From positions 5,920,501-5,984,500 of the forward strand of contig NZ_CP089391.1 in the NCBI RefSeq assembly GCF_027594865.1: a stretch of 64,000 bases of DNA, read 5' to 3'. Each line of letters opens with the position of its first letter. The stretch's first letter is position 1. A model generated the notes under the pieces. It was not told the origin of the DNA. It saw only the letters and a list, made by a program, of their open reading frames with translations, and did not search any database. This document shows positions 1-8,948 of this stretch, one piece after another. The stretch comes from Bradyrhizobium xenonodulans. GTDB lineage: Bacteria > Pseudomonadota > Alphaproteobacteria > Rhizobiales > Xanthobacteraceae. Made by a program: the position numbers and the translations under genes.

Positions 1-2
1 AT

Positions 3-30
3 CAACTCGATACATTATTGTATCGAGTTG
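3..30. promoter_or_regulatory. Perfect palindrome, probable TetR operator
   Basis: Twelve-base arms (CAACTCGATACA at 3-14 and its exact reverse complement at 19-30) flank a 4-base centre. The site ends 22 bases before the ATG of a TetR-family gene. TetR repressors normally bind such dyads in their own promoters, so autoregulation is the likely role. Whether a divergent gene to the left shares the site cannot be seen because the window starts here. Confidence 0.7.
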
Positions 31-52
31 CATTCTGCCCTAACCTGCGCCG

Positions 53-664
53 ATGTCAAGGGTGAGAACCAGGCCGACCAGGGACGATACGCGCGACAAG
101 CTGTTCGAGGCAGCCGCGCGCGTGTTCGAGGAAGACGGCATCGGCGGCGCCAGCATCGAGGCGATCGCGACTGCTGCGGGTTTCAGCCGCGGCGCGTTCT
201 ATTCGAATTTCAAGAGCAAGGACGAGTTGATCATCGCCATGCTCGAAGACCATGTCGAGCAGTCGATCCGGCGCAACATGGACATCCTCGCCCAGCACGA
301 CAATCTCGACGATTTCATCGCGGCCTTGAAGTCGATGGACCGCAGCAAACAGGACCCGCTCGGCCGCTCGCCCCTGCTGCACATGGAGATGATCCTGTTC
401 GTCGCGCGCGCCGAGAAGCGCCGACCAGAGCTTGCCAAGCGGCTCCGCGCGCGGCGCAAGCTCATTGCCGACATCGTCGAGGCGACCTTGAAGAGCAACG
501 GGCGCAACGACAATCTGAACCCGCCCTGGATGGCCTCCGTCGTGCTGGCGCTGGAAGACGGCTTTCGCCTGCACCGGCTGATCGATCCGGAGACCACGCC
601 GGCCGACAGCTTCTTGCGCGCAATCACGGATCTGCGGCGGAGGACGGGATTGGCGTCGCATTGA
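53..664 (+). CDS. TetR/AcrR family transcriptional regulator
   Basis: A 203-residue protein of typical TetR length. The N-terminal helix-turn-helix spans about residues 12-60 and includes the family signature region (RDKLFEAAARVFEEDG, then IEAIATAAGFSRGAFYSNFKSK). The remaining 140 residues form the variable ligand-binding and dimerisation part, so the inducer cannot be named. The perfect palindrome just upstream supports autorepression. The next gene on the same strand, an exported epoxide hydrolase, starts 176 bases downstream and could belong to the regulon, but no second copy of the operator was seen before it. Confidence 0.9.
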   Translation: MSRVRTRPTRDDTRDKLFEAAARVFEEDGIGGASIEAIATAAGFSRGAFYSNFKSKDELIIAMLEDHVEQSIRRNMDILAQHDNLDDFIAALKSMDRSKQDPLGRSPLLHMEMILFVARAEKRRPELAKRLRARRKLIADIVEATLKSNGRNDNLNPPWMASVVLALEDGFRLHRLIDPETTPADSFLRAITDLRRRTGLASH

Positions 665-840
665 GGCCTTGCTTCGCTAAATGCCGGTCTTGCCTTCGAA
701 AGCGGACGGCGTTCGCAACAGCTCACAGCATCTAACAACGCCTAACGAGCTATTGGCCGGCTTCCAAGCCATGTTGCAGAGCCAGACGAAGGATTGTCCT
801 GCCTCGCAGGCTCCGATCGTCTGAAGCAGGAGGCAGTCCC

Positions 841-2166
841 ATGCCCATGCCACACAATTCAGAGATCACCATTGATGCAGACCGGCGCTTGCTTCTGAGC
901 ACCGCCGCGATTGGAATTGCAGCGGCGATTTCGGCGAGCGTGTTTCCCGTGCAGGAGGCGGCGGCCAACGAGAGTGCAATCAGCCCCTTCCGCATCGCTG
1001 TATCGGAGGAGGATCTCGTCGAGCTTCGACGGCGCGTGCTGGCGACACGATGGCCCGACCGCGAGACTGTTTCAGATCAGTCCCAAGGTATCCAATTGGC
1101 GAAGCTCAGGTCGCTCATGAACTATTGGGGCAAGGAGTACGACTGGCGGAAGATCGAGGCGAAGATGAACGCGCTTCCGCAATTCATCACCAATATCGAC
1201 GGGATCGACATCCATTTCATCCACGTCCGCTCGAGGCATCCCAATGCGCTCCCCGTCATCATAACTCACGGCTGGCCGGGATCGGTATTCGAGCAGCTCA
1301 AGGTGATCGATCCGCTCACGGATCCAACGGCCCATGGCGGCCGGGCTGAAGACGCGTTCGACGCTGTGATCCCTTCGATGCCCGGCTACGGCTTCTCAGG
1401 GAAGCCGATCGATACGGGCTGGGGCCCCGAGCGCACGGCGCGCATCTGGGCAGAACTCATGACGCGCCTCGGTTATCGCCATTATGTAGCGCAGGGCGGC
1501 GACTGGGGTTCGCCCGTTTCAGGCGCGATGGCACGGCTGGCGCCCGCAGGTTTGCTTGGCATCCATATCAACTTGCCGGCGATCGTACCGCCCGAGATCG
1601 CCGCGATCCTCACCGCCGGCGGACCTGCCCCGGCGGGGCTTTCCGACAAGGAACGCGCAGCGTTCGACGCATTCAGTGCGGCCGCCAAAATGGGCAACCG
1701 CTCCTACGCGTTGATGATGGGGACACGGCCGCAAACCATCGGCTACGGCTTGACGGATTCTCCCGTGGGTCTGGCAGCCTGGATGCTCGGCCACCCAGGC
1801 TTCTCGCATTGGAATTATGACGGTACCGACCCGGAAAAGTCGCGCGACGAGGTGCTGGACGACGTCACGCTCTACTGGTTGACGAACAGCGCGACCTCGT
1901 CCGCGCGGCTCTACTGGGAATATAGCGGGCGCAGCCCCGCGCTTGCCGGCCCGGAGAAGACTGCAGAAATCTCGCTTCCGGTGGCCATCACGGTGTTTCC
2001 GGGCGAAAGCTATCAAGCCCCGGAGACGTGGGCCCGACAGGCCTATCGCAACCTGGTCTATTTCCACGAGGTCGACAAAGGCGGTCATTTTGCAGCCTGG
2101 GAGCAGCCGGAGCTTTTCTCCGCCGAGCTGCGCACCGCCTTCAGACCGCTTCGGCCCGCAATCTAG
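841..2166 (+). CDS. Exported epoxide hydrolase, EHN-type alpha/beta hydrolase
   Basis: This 441-residue protein has the epoxide hydrolase N-terminal domain (about 48-160) followed by an alpha/beta-hydrolase fold, as in microsomal epoxide hydrolase. Visible motifs are HGWPGS near residue 143 (oxyanion hole), the nucleophile Asp221 in GGDWGS and the catalytic His416 in GGHFAAWE. A twin-arginine-like leader (DRRLLLSTAAIGIAAA from residue 14) suggests Tat export. AGGAGG lies eight bases before the ATG. It would hydrolyse epoxides to diols through an alkyl-enzyme ester; the substrate is unknown. It lies between a TetR and an AraC gene without forming an obvious operon. Confidence 0.88.
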   Translation: MPMPHNSEITIDADRRLLLSTAAIGIAAAISASVFPVQEAAANESAISPFRIAVSEEDLVELRRRVLATRWPDRETVSDQSQGIQLAKLRSLMNYWGKEYDWRKIEAKMNALPQFITNIDGIDIHFIHVRSRHPNALPVIITHGWPGSVFEQLKVIDPLTDPTAHGGRAEDAFDAVIPSMPGYGFSGKPIDTGWGPERTARIWAELMTRLGYRHYVAQGGDWGSPVSGAMARLAPAGLLGIHINLPAIVPPEIAAILTAGGPAPAGLSDKERAAFDAFSAAAKMGNRSYALMMGTRPQTIGYGLTDSPVGLAAWMLGHPGFSHWNYDGTDPEKSRDEVLDDVTLYWLTNSATSSARLYWEYSGRSPALAGPEKTAEISLPVAITVFPGESYQAPETWARQAYRNLVYFHEVDKGGHFAAWEQPELFSAELRTAFRPLRPAI

Positions 2167-2429
2167 CCGAGCCGCTGCGAACGCGAGGGTCGCCCTGGCC
2201 TGCTCGACACAATGGGCGATCCAGCGGCGAAGGATTCGCGATCGACATTGCCGTATTTTGTTGGTTCCGCCAGCCCCGCCGTGCGTTCACGAAAGCGCGC
2301 GGCTGCCTGGAGCAGGATCAGGCAAAGCCGGGCCGATTCAGGCAAGACGACCAGCCGTTGCCGCGCATAGAACGCGCTCCGTTCCGTACAAATACGGATG
2401 ACTGATCAGAGATCAGATGGAGCCACACT

Positions 2430-3389
2430 ATGACCGGGAGCAACGCACTCATGCGCAATCCGTCGCACAAGGGCTTGCCACCCCTACCCAGCGCACAGCC
2501 TGACGATCGCACGACGGCCGAGCGGCGCGCCGCGGATGCGGAGATGGCGCGCGTGCTCAAGACGAAACCGCTTCGCATGGCCTCGGATTCCGACAGCGGC
2601 GCGATCGCTTATTGGAAGCACGAGCCGCTGCACGACGTGGTCGAGCCCATGGCCGATCACGTCATCATGACCTACCCTGCCGGCTCGCAGGCTCTGGAAC
2701 GGCGCACGGGACAGACGGCGGCGATTTCAACGGCACGTCCCGGCGTCGTGACGATCATTCCAGCGGGCTCGACGTCCCGATGGGACATTCACCGGCCCAT
2801 GCATGTCGTTCAGCTTTACCTGCCGCAAAGGACGCTGCTGCGCATCGCCGATGAAGCCAACGCGGCAAGCCCCGAGGATCTACTGGAACGAACCGGGCAT
2901 CCCGACGCCATCACCTCGCGGCTGCTGCTGAGCGCGGCCGACGCGCTCGACGGCAGCGCCGCGCTGGACACGCTGTTCAGGCAGCAGTTGACCGATCTTC
3001 TCGCCACGCGCCTGCTGGCCGCGCATGTCGGCGTTGCGGCCATACCGCAGCCGACGATCGGCGGGCTGTCACCATCGATCCTGCGCCGCGCGATCGAACG
3101 TCTGCGTTCGGATTGCGATGCAGACGTCTCGCTCTCGGCGCTGGCGTCCGATGCCGGTCTGTCGCGCTTCCATTTCTGCCGGTCGTTCAAGGAGAGCACC
3201 GGACTCTCGCCACATGCCTGGCTGCGCCAACACCGGCTCGAGCAGGCCATGAACATGCTGCGGGAGAGCGACGAATCGGTCGTCTCGATCGCAGCAGCGC
3301 TCGGCTATTCCACGCAGACCGCCTTCGCCGCGGCGTTCAGGAAGCTGACGGGCGAGACGCCGAGCGATTGGCGCAGGCGCGTGCGTTAA
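2430..3389 (+). CDS. AraC family transcriptional regulator
   Basis: A 319-residue regulator with the AraC/XylS DNA-binding domain at the C-terminus (about 215-319). The first HTH lies around LSALASDAGLSRFHFCRSFKES and the second around VVSIAAALGYSTQTAFAAAFRKLTGETP, the signature block of the family. The N-terminal 200 residues resemble a cupin-like sensing region and carry no recognisable ligand motif. The gene stands alone with about 260 bases of apparently noncoding DNA before it. The flavoprotein and metallo-hydrolase genes further downstream on the same strand are possible targets, by proximity only. Confidence 0.9.
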   Translation: MTGSNALMRNPSHKGLPPLPSAQPDDRTTAERRAADAEMARVLKTKPLRMASDSDSGAIAYWKHEPLHDVVEPMADHVIMTYPAGSQALERRTGQTAAISTARPGVVTIIPAGSTSRWDIHRPMHVVQLYLPQRTLLRIADEANAASPEDLLERTGHPDAITSRLLLSAADALDGSAALDTLFRQQLTDLLATRLLAAHVGVAAIPQPTIGGLSPSILRRAIERLRSDCDADVSLSALASDAGLSRFHFCRSFKESTGLSPHAWLRQHRLEQAMNMLRESDESVVSIAAALGYSTQTAFAAAFRKLTGETPSDWRRRVR

Positions 3390-3486
3390 CAGCAATCCCG
3401 CGACAGGCACGGCAATCGCTCTGGGGCAACGGGCAATCTGGTTCGCTACACATCGCAACGTCAGATCATGCAGACGGAGGCAAACG

Positions 3487-3777
3487 ATGAACTGGGAACG
3501 TCTTGCGATTGCGCCGCGGCGGAAAGCCATCTCGACGGCGCTCATCTACGGGCTCTCACTGACCGTGCGCTTGACCTCGCCGACAGCCGAGGAGGCCGGG
3601 CTACCGGCCGCGCCAAGCGCCCATCCCGCGACGTCGATCCTGATCGATCGGAGCTGGCCCAGCAAAACGACGCTGCCGGTCGCCCTGCGCGGCGGGCCAT
3701 TGGGTCCGCGAAGCTGCCGCGCGGGATGTGACGGCCCTGCACTGCTGTCCTCGCTGCCGAACTGCACCGCGCAGTAA
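3487..3777 (+). CDS. Short hypothetical reading frame with strong ribosome site, possibly degraded
   Basis: A 96-codon frame whose ATG is preceded at six bases by GGAGG. The first 30 residues (MNWERLAIAPRRKAIST...) read like a real N-terminus with a short hydrophobic stretch. The rest is Pro/Ser/Arg-rich and looks like out-of-frame GC-rich DNA, so the gene may be frameshifted or a remnant. I recognise no family. Without it, 3390-3883 would be a 494-base gap between the AraC gene and the flavoprotein gene. Confidence 0.3.
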   Translation: MNWERLAIAPRRKAISTALIYGLSLTVRLTSPTAEEAGLPAAPSAHPATSILIDRSWPSKTTLPVALRGGPLGPRSCRAGCDGPALLSSLPNCTAQ

Positions 3778-3883
3778 CGGCGTCCCACCTCTCCGCGTCA
3801 TCATCGATTGCACCAGCTCTGCTCGCATCGCGCGGCGGCGATGACGCGCGCATATCGAACCAACACACTCAGGAGACAACCAC

Positions 3884-5089
3884 ATGCGACTGCTCATCAT
3901 CGGCGCCGGCTTCGCCGGCATGTACGCCGCCCTTTCCGCCGCGCGCCTGCGCGAGATCCAGGGCGCTACGCCGCAAGATCTGGAGATCGCGCTCATCGCG
4001 CCGGAGTCGACGCTGGTGGTCCGCCCGCGGCTCTATGAGCCGAAGCCGGAAACCCTGACGGCGCCGCTTCTTGATGTCCTCAATGCCGTCGACGTCGCCT
4101 ACATCCAGGGCAGCGCCGAGACGGTCAACACCGAAGCGCGGACGGTGCAGATCGCGACGGCCACGGGCACGAAGAAAACCCTGTCCTACGACCGTCTCGT
4201 GGTCGCCACCGGCAGCCGCCTGTTCCGCCCCAACATTCCCGGCCTTGCCGAGCACGGCTTCAGTGTCGATTCGCTCGACGACGCCATCGCCCTCGACAGG
4301 CATCTGCATGGCCTCGCCGACCGGCCGGCCGTCAACGGCCGCGATACGGTCGTCGTCGCCGGCGGCGGTTTTACCGGCATCGAAGCCGCAACGGAACTGC
4401 CCGCGCGCCTGCGCGACATCCTCGGTCAAAACGCCAGGACACGCGTGATCATCGTCGAGCGCAACAGCGCGGTCGCGCCCGACATGGGCGAAGGGCCCCG
4501 CCCCCTGATCGAGGAAGCCTTGCGCAAGCTCGGCGTCGAGACAAGGCTCGGGGCCGGCGTCGCCTCGCTCGACAAATCAGGCGTCACGCTCTCGACCGGC
4601 GAGCACATCGAAACCGAGACAGTGGTCTGGGCGGCCGGCATTCGCGCAGCACCTTTGACGGCACAGATTCCCGCCGAGCGCGATAATTTCGGCCGGCTGC
4701 TGGTGGACCGCGATCTGCGCGTGCCGGGCGTTGCCGGCGTGTTCGCCACCGGCGACGCGGCGCGGGCCGCATGCGACGACGACGGCAATTACGCGCTGAT
4801 GTCGTGCCAGCACGCCACGCGCATGGGCGCCTTTGCCGGCAACAATGCCGCCGCCGAGCTGCTCGGCGTCCCGACCAGGTCGTATCACCAGAAGGCTTAC
4901 GTCACCTGCCTCGACCTCGGCGAAGCCGGCGCGCTGTTCACGCGCGGCTGGGAGCGGACGGTCGAGATGGTCGGCGACGTCGCCAAGAAGACCAAGCAGG
5001 AAATCAACACCGTCTGGATCTACCCGCCCCGCGCCGAGCGCGCCGCGGCGCTCGCATCCGCCGATCCGGAACGTGTGACCAGCCTCTAA
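3884..5089 (+). CDS. NAD(P)/FAD-dependent oxidoreductase, NDH-2-like
   Basis: A 401-residue pyridine-nucleotide-disulfide-type flavoprotein. The FAD-binding GAGFAG motif is at residues 7-12. A second Rossmann motif, VVAGGGFTGIE, lies near residue 165 for NAD(P)H, and the second FAD motif (VFATGDAA) near residue 290. No redox CxxxxC pair follows the first Rossmann motif, so it fits the type II NADH dehydrogenase or quinone-reductase group rather than thioredoxin-reductase-like enzymes. No transmembrane segment is obvious, so any membrane contact would be peripheral. The metallo-hydrolase gene follows after 51 bases on the same strand and may be cotranscribed. Confidence 0.85.
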   Translation: MRLLIIGAGFAGMYAALSAARLREIQGATPQDLEIALIAPESTLVVRPRLYEPKPETLTAPLLDVLNAVDVAYIQGSAETVNTEARTVQIATATGTKKTLSYDRLVVATGSRLFRPNIPGLAEHGFSVDSLDDAIALDRHLHGLADRPAVNGRDTVVVAGGGFTGIEAATELPARLRDILGQNARTRVIIVERNSAVAPDMGEGPRPLIEEALRKLGVETRLGAGVASLDKSGVTLSTGEHIETETVVWAAGIRAAPLTAQIPAERDNFGRLLVDRDLRVPGVAGVFATGDAARAACDDDGNYALMSCQHATRMGAFAGNNAAAELLGVPTRSYHQKAYVTCLDLGEAGALFTRGWERTVEMVGDVAKKTKQEINTVWIYPPRAERAAALASADPERVTSL

Positions 5090-5140
5090 CGCAGAAGCCA
5101 GAGCTAACCAAGCACCTTCGTCATGAAACAGGAGACCAAC

Positions 5141-6058
5141 ATGAATCTGCACAACACCACGTACCCCGTTGCATCGAAACCCGAAGAGCTGGTGCCGTCG
5201 CGCTACGCGTTGAAGATCGGCGAGATCGACGTGCTGGTGGTCAGCGACGGCGTGCTGCCGCTGCCGACCACGATGCTGGCCCACAACGCCACTCCGGCCG
5301 ACCGGGCGAACTGGCTGCACGACATGTTCCTGCCGCAGGACGCTTTCGACTGGGCGCTGAACGCGGTCATGGTCCGCAGCGGCGACAAGACCATCCTCAT
5401 CGACGCGGGCCTCGGGTCCGACCCGGACCTGCATTTGCCGCGGGCCGGACAGTTGATCAAGCGACTGGCCGCCGCCGGCATCGATCTGTCGGCCGTGACC
5501 GATCTGGTGCTGACCCACATGCACATGGACCACATTGGCGGACTGCTCGTCGACGGGGTGAAGGAGCGGCTGCGCAAGGACCTGCGGATCCACGTCGCCG
5601 CTGCCGAGGTCAAATTCTGGGAGGCGCCCGATTTCTCCCGCGTCGCCATGCCGCCGGGCTTCCCCGACGCGCTTCGCGCCACCGCCAAGCGGTTCGCGAA
5701 GGAGTACCAAGGCCAGCTGCGGCCGTTCGACGAGCAGCACGAGGTTGCGCCGGGCGTCGTCGTCCGCCGCACCGGCGGTCACACGCCCGGACACAGCGTG
5801 GTTCGCGTCGCGTCCGGCGGCGAGGCGCTGACATTCGCCGGCGACGCCGTGTTCGCCGTCGGGTTCGAGCAACCCGAGTGGCCCAACGGCTTCGAGCACG
5901 ACCCCGAGGAAGCCGCGCGCGTTCGTATCCGTCTGTTGCGACAGTTGGCCGACACCGGCGAGATGCTGGTGGCCACACACCTGCCGTTCCCGTCCATCGG
6001 CCGGGTCGCAGTCGACGGCGACGCCTTCCGCTGGGTCCCGGCCTTCTGGGACTACTGA
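5141..6058 (+). CDS. MBL-fold metallo-hydrolase
   Basis: A 305-residue metallo-beta-lactamase-fold hydrolase. The metal motif is THMHMDHIGG near residue 130, followed by the second histidine site in GGHTPGHS, the bridging aspartate in FAGDAVF and a late ATHLPFPS histidine. This arrangement is found in quorum-lactonase-like and related hydrolases, but the substrate cannot be inferred. I chose the ATG at 5141 because AGGAG lies six bases before it; an in-frame ATG at 5123 lies upstream of that ribosome site. There is no signal peptide. It probably shares a transcript with the flavoprotein gene. Confidence 0.85.
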   Translation: MNLHNTTYPVASKPEELVPSRYALKIGEIDVLVVSDGVLPLPTTMLAHNATPADRANWLHDMFLPQDAFDWALNAVMVRSGDKTILIDAGLGSDPDLHLPRAGQLIKRLAAAGIDLSAVTDLVLTHMHMDHIGGLLVDGVKERLRKDLRIHVAAAEVKFWEAPDFSRVAMPPGFPDALRATAKRFAKEYQGQLRPFDEQHEVAPGVVVRRTGGHTPGHSVVRVASGGEALTFAGDAVFAVGFEQPEWPNGFEHDPEEAARVRIRLLRQLADTGEMLVATHLPFPSIGRVAVDGDAFRWVPAFWDY

Positions 6059-6155
6059 TCGCCTGTTGAGTTAAGGCCGGACCGGGGCGCGTACTCACCG
6101 AGCGAGTTCGCGCCCTGGTGTTGACGTTGCTTGTGAACAGAAGCCCTGGAGCCGA

Positions 6156-8849
6156 CTACGCCGACCGCTTCACCGCGTCGCGACCGCTCGTCGCGACGTC
6201 GAGGCGCCCCAGCATCGCCCTCGCCTGCTCGGCGCAGTGCTCGATCAGCCAGCGCTCGAATGCGACGGGAGGAAGCGCGGGCGCGTAGAGGAAGCCCTGC
6301 ACGACGTCGCAGCCGAGCTCGGCCAGCATCTTGCGCTGGCCTTCGGTCTCGACGCCTTCGGCGACGACGGTCATGCCGAGGCCCTGCCCGACCCGAACCA
6401 CGGCGGTCGCGATCGCCAGCGCGCCGGCGTCCTGCTCGATGTCGCGCATGAAACTGCGGTCGATCTTGAGCTCGCGGATCGGCAGATGCGCAAGCCGGCT
6501 GAGGCTCGAATAGCCGGTGCCGAAATCGTCCACCGAAAGCCCGACGCCGAGCGCGCGGATCGCATGCATCGTCTCCAGCGCGGCGGCGCCGTCCTGCATG
6601 AAGGTCCCTTCGGTGATCTCCAGCATCAAGGCATCCGGCGGCAGCTCGTATTCGGCGAGGACGTCCTTGAGCCGCGCGGCGAGCGTGACGTTGCGGAAAT
6701 TGATCGGTGACAAGTTCACCGACACGGAGGGAATGTCGAGCCCGGCACGGCGCCAGCTCGCCATCTGCCGGCAGGCCTCGCGCACCGACCACAGGCCGAT
6801 CTGCTCGATCAGGCCGCATTCCTCGGCGAGCGGAATGAATTTTGCGGGCGAGACGTCGCCGAGCGCGGCATCGTGCCAGCGCGCCAGCGCCTCGACGCCG
6901 TGGATGGCGCCGTCGCAGCTGCGGATCTGCGGCTGGTAGCTCAGCGTCAGCGCACCCTCCGCGATGGCGCGGCGGAGCGCCGCGATCAGAGCGAGCCGCT
7001 GCTCGGCGAGCCCGTTCATCTCGGCGCTGAAGATGCGGTGCGTCGAACGTCCGGCCTGCTTGGCCATGTACATGGCGGCGTCGGCCTGTTGCATCAAGGT
7101 GTCGATGTCGGTCGCATGGTCGGGATAGAGACTGATGCCGATGCTCGCCGACATCTGCAATTGCCTGGAGCCAAGCCGCAGCGGCGCCGCCAGCGCCTCC
7201 GTGATCCCGGCCGCGACGCGCTCGGCGCTCGCGGCGTTGCGCTGCGGCAGCAGGATGACGAACTCGTCGCCGCCGAGCCGACCCAGCATGTCCTCGGGGC
7301 CGATCTGCTCGCGCAGGCGCTGCGCGAGCTGGACGAGCAGCTCGTCGCCCGCGGCGTGGCCGAGCGTGTCGTTGACGTCCTTGAAATGATCGACGTCGAG
7401 AAAAGCCAGCGCGACATGGCTGCCGGTCGGGCAGGCATCGATCGCCGTGGTGATCAGGTTGCGCAGTTGCGCGCGGTTCGGCAGGCCGGTGAGGATGTCG
7501 TGATAGGCGAGCCGCGCGATCTCGGCACGCGCTTCCTTGCGCTCGATCGCAAAGGCGCCGAGATTGACGCAGGCCTCGACGATGCGCCGGTGCCAGTTGC
7601 TCGGCGCGCGCGGCTCCCGATAGTAGAAGGCGAAGGTCGCGATGACCCGGCCGTCCTTGGCCTTGACCGGCGTCGACCAGCATGCGCGCAGGCCGATCGA
7701 AAGCGGCATCGCCTTGTAGGGCTGCCAGCGCGGATCGGTCTCCAGATCGGTCGCCAGCACCGGCTCGCCATGAAAAGCCGCACTTCCGCACGAGCCGACG
7801 TCGGGGCCGATGGCAACGCCGTCCAGCGCGCGGGAATAATCCTCGGGCAGGCTGGGGCCGCCGAGCGGATGGATCAGGCCGGTGGCATCGACGTGAAGCA
7901 GCGAGCAGACCACGTCGGGCGCGATCTCCTCGACGCGGCGGCACAGCCGGTCGGCGATGTCACCGATCGGGACCTCGTCGGCGAGCGCGCCCATGATGAG
8001 CTGCTGGAGCGAGCGCAACTGCTTGGTCTCGGTGATGTCCTCGAGCAGTGCGAAGATGTGCTTGACGCGGCCCTTCTTGTCGCGGAAGGCGTCGATCCGC
8101 GCACAGACCCAGATCTCCTCGCCGTCCTTGTCGTAGGCGAGCACCTCGACCTCGCCGCGGTGGCCGCCATGCATCAGGCGCTTGACGAGCTTCGCGACGG
8201 CCTTGCGATCGGTGTGGCGGCCGGCGATCAGGCCCCCGGCACGGCGGCCCTCGGCCTCCTCGCTGGTGTAGCCAAACAGCGTCGTGAAGGCGGAGTTGAC
8301 GTAGACGATGTTCTGCTCGGTATCGGTGATGAGCACCGCGCGGTTGGTCTGGTCGGAGACGGCGTGGAGGAGCCCGATCCTGACGCGGCGTTCGGCTTCG
8401 GTGGTGACGTCGCGCGCGAACACGATGTGATGGGTCGCGCCATCGACGGTCGCGGAGGACATCGAGACCCGCACCTTGATCCGGCTGCCATCGCGCCGCA
8501 CGAGGCTGATCTCATCGCGGAAGTCCGAGACCGGATCAGCCTGCAGGAATTTGAGTGTGAGAATTTCGGCATCGCAGCCGAGCACATCAGTGCGTGCCAA
8601 CTTCCAGATCCGCTCGGCGCTCGCATTGAAATGCGTGATACGGCGCGAATCGTCGACGACGACGATGCCGTCGTCGGCGCATTCGAGCGCGGCGCGCAGC
8701 ACGTCCGGCATTTCCATCACTGGGCGGTCGGAGGCAGACATCGTTGGACCCGGCGGCATCGGGAAGAAGCGGCAACGGGGCGAGGCTAGCGCTCCGATGG
8801 TGTCCAAGACGTTTTTGCAATCGGGTCGCGTCCGGCCAAGCCGCGACAT
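6156..8849 (-). CDS. PAS-PAS-GAF-GGDEF-EAL cyclic-di-GMP enzyme
   Basis: This 897-residue soluble signalling protein has two PAS domains (about 47-165 and 170-295), a GAF domain (300-455), GGDEF (460-625) and EAL (635-880). The cyclase site reads RLGGDEF. The phosphodiesterase site keeps EALARW, VNLSPINF, EITEG, DDFGTGYSS and VVAEGVET, so both activities look possible. The layout resembles DosP-type haem or redox sensors, but no cofactor ligand can be assigned. No membrane segment is seen. The start is uncertain: ATGs at 8759 and 8741 are also in frame before the first PAS domain, and none has a strong ribosome site. Confidence 0.9.
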   Translation of the reverse strand: MSRLGRTRPDCKNVLDTIGALASPRCRFFPMPPGPTMSASDRPVMEMPDVLRAALECADDGIVVVDDSRRITHFNASAERIWKLARTDVLGCDAEILTLKFLQADPVSDFRDEISLVRRDGSRIKVRVSMSSATVDGATHHIVFARDVTTEAERRVRIGLLHAVSDQTNRAVLITDTEQNIVYVNSAFTTLFGYTSEEAEGRRAGGLIAGRHTDRKAVAKLVKRLMHGGHRGEVEVLAYDKDGEEIWVCARIDAFRDKKGRVKHIFALLEDITETKQLRSLQQLIMGALADEVPIGDIADRLCRRVEEIAPDVVCSLLHVDATGLIHPLGGPSLPEDYSRALDGVAIGPDVGSCGSAAFHGEPVLATDLETDPRWQPYKAMPLSIGLRACWSTPVKAKDGRVIATFAFYYREPRAPSNWHRRIVEACVNLGAFAIERKEARAEIARLAYHDILTGLPNRAQLRNLITTAIDACPTGSHVALAFLDVDHFKDVNDTLGHAAGDELLVQLAQRLREQIGPEDMLGRLGGDEFVILLPQRNAASAERVAAGITEALAAPLRLGSRQLQMSASIGISLYPDHATDIDTLMQQADAAMYMAKQAGRSTHRIFSAEMNGLAEQRLALIAALRRAIAEGALTLSYQPQIRSCDGAIHGVEALARWHDAALGDVSPAKFIPLAEECGLIEQIGLWSVREACRQMASWRRAGLDIPSVSVNLSPINFRNVTLAARLKDVLAEYELPPDALMLEITEGTFMQDGAAALETMHAIRALGVGLSVDDFGTGYSSLSRLAHLPIRELKIDRSFMRDIEQDAGALAIATAVVRVGQGLGMTVVAEGVETEGQRKMLAELGCDVVQGFLYAPALPPVAFERWLIEHCAEQARAMLGRLDVATSGRDAVKRSA

Positions 8850-8948
8850 GCTTAACGTTCCGCGAAAGATATGCAGGTAATCCGGTGCGTGCGGAAGCCG
8901 GATTTCTGACGCGTTTCTCCCAGCGCGACCACCTCGCTCGAAAGCGCT

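Noticed and set aside
4577..5980. 467-codon antisense frame across the flavoprotein and metallo-hydrolase genes
   Set aside because: It spans two well-supported plus-strand genes and their gap and has no domain signature.
6873..8789. 638-codon plus-strand frame opposite the PAS-GGDEF-EAL gene
   Set aside because: Shadow of a high-GC gene; the minus strand has complete catalytic motifs.
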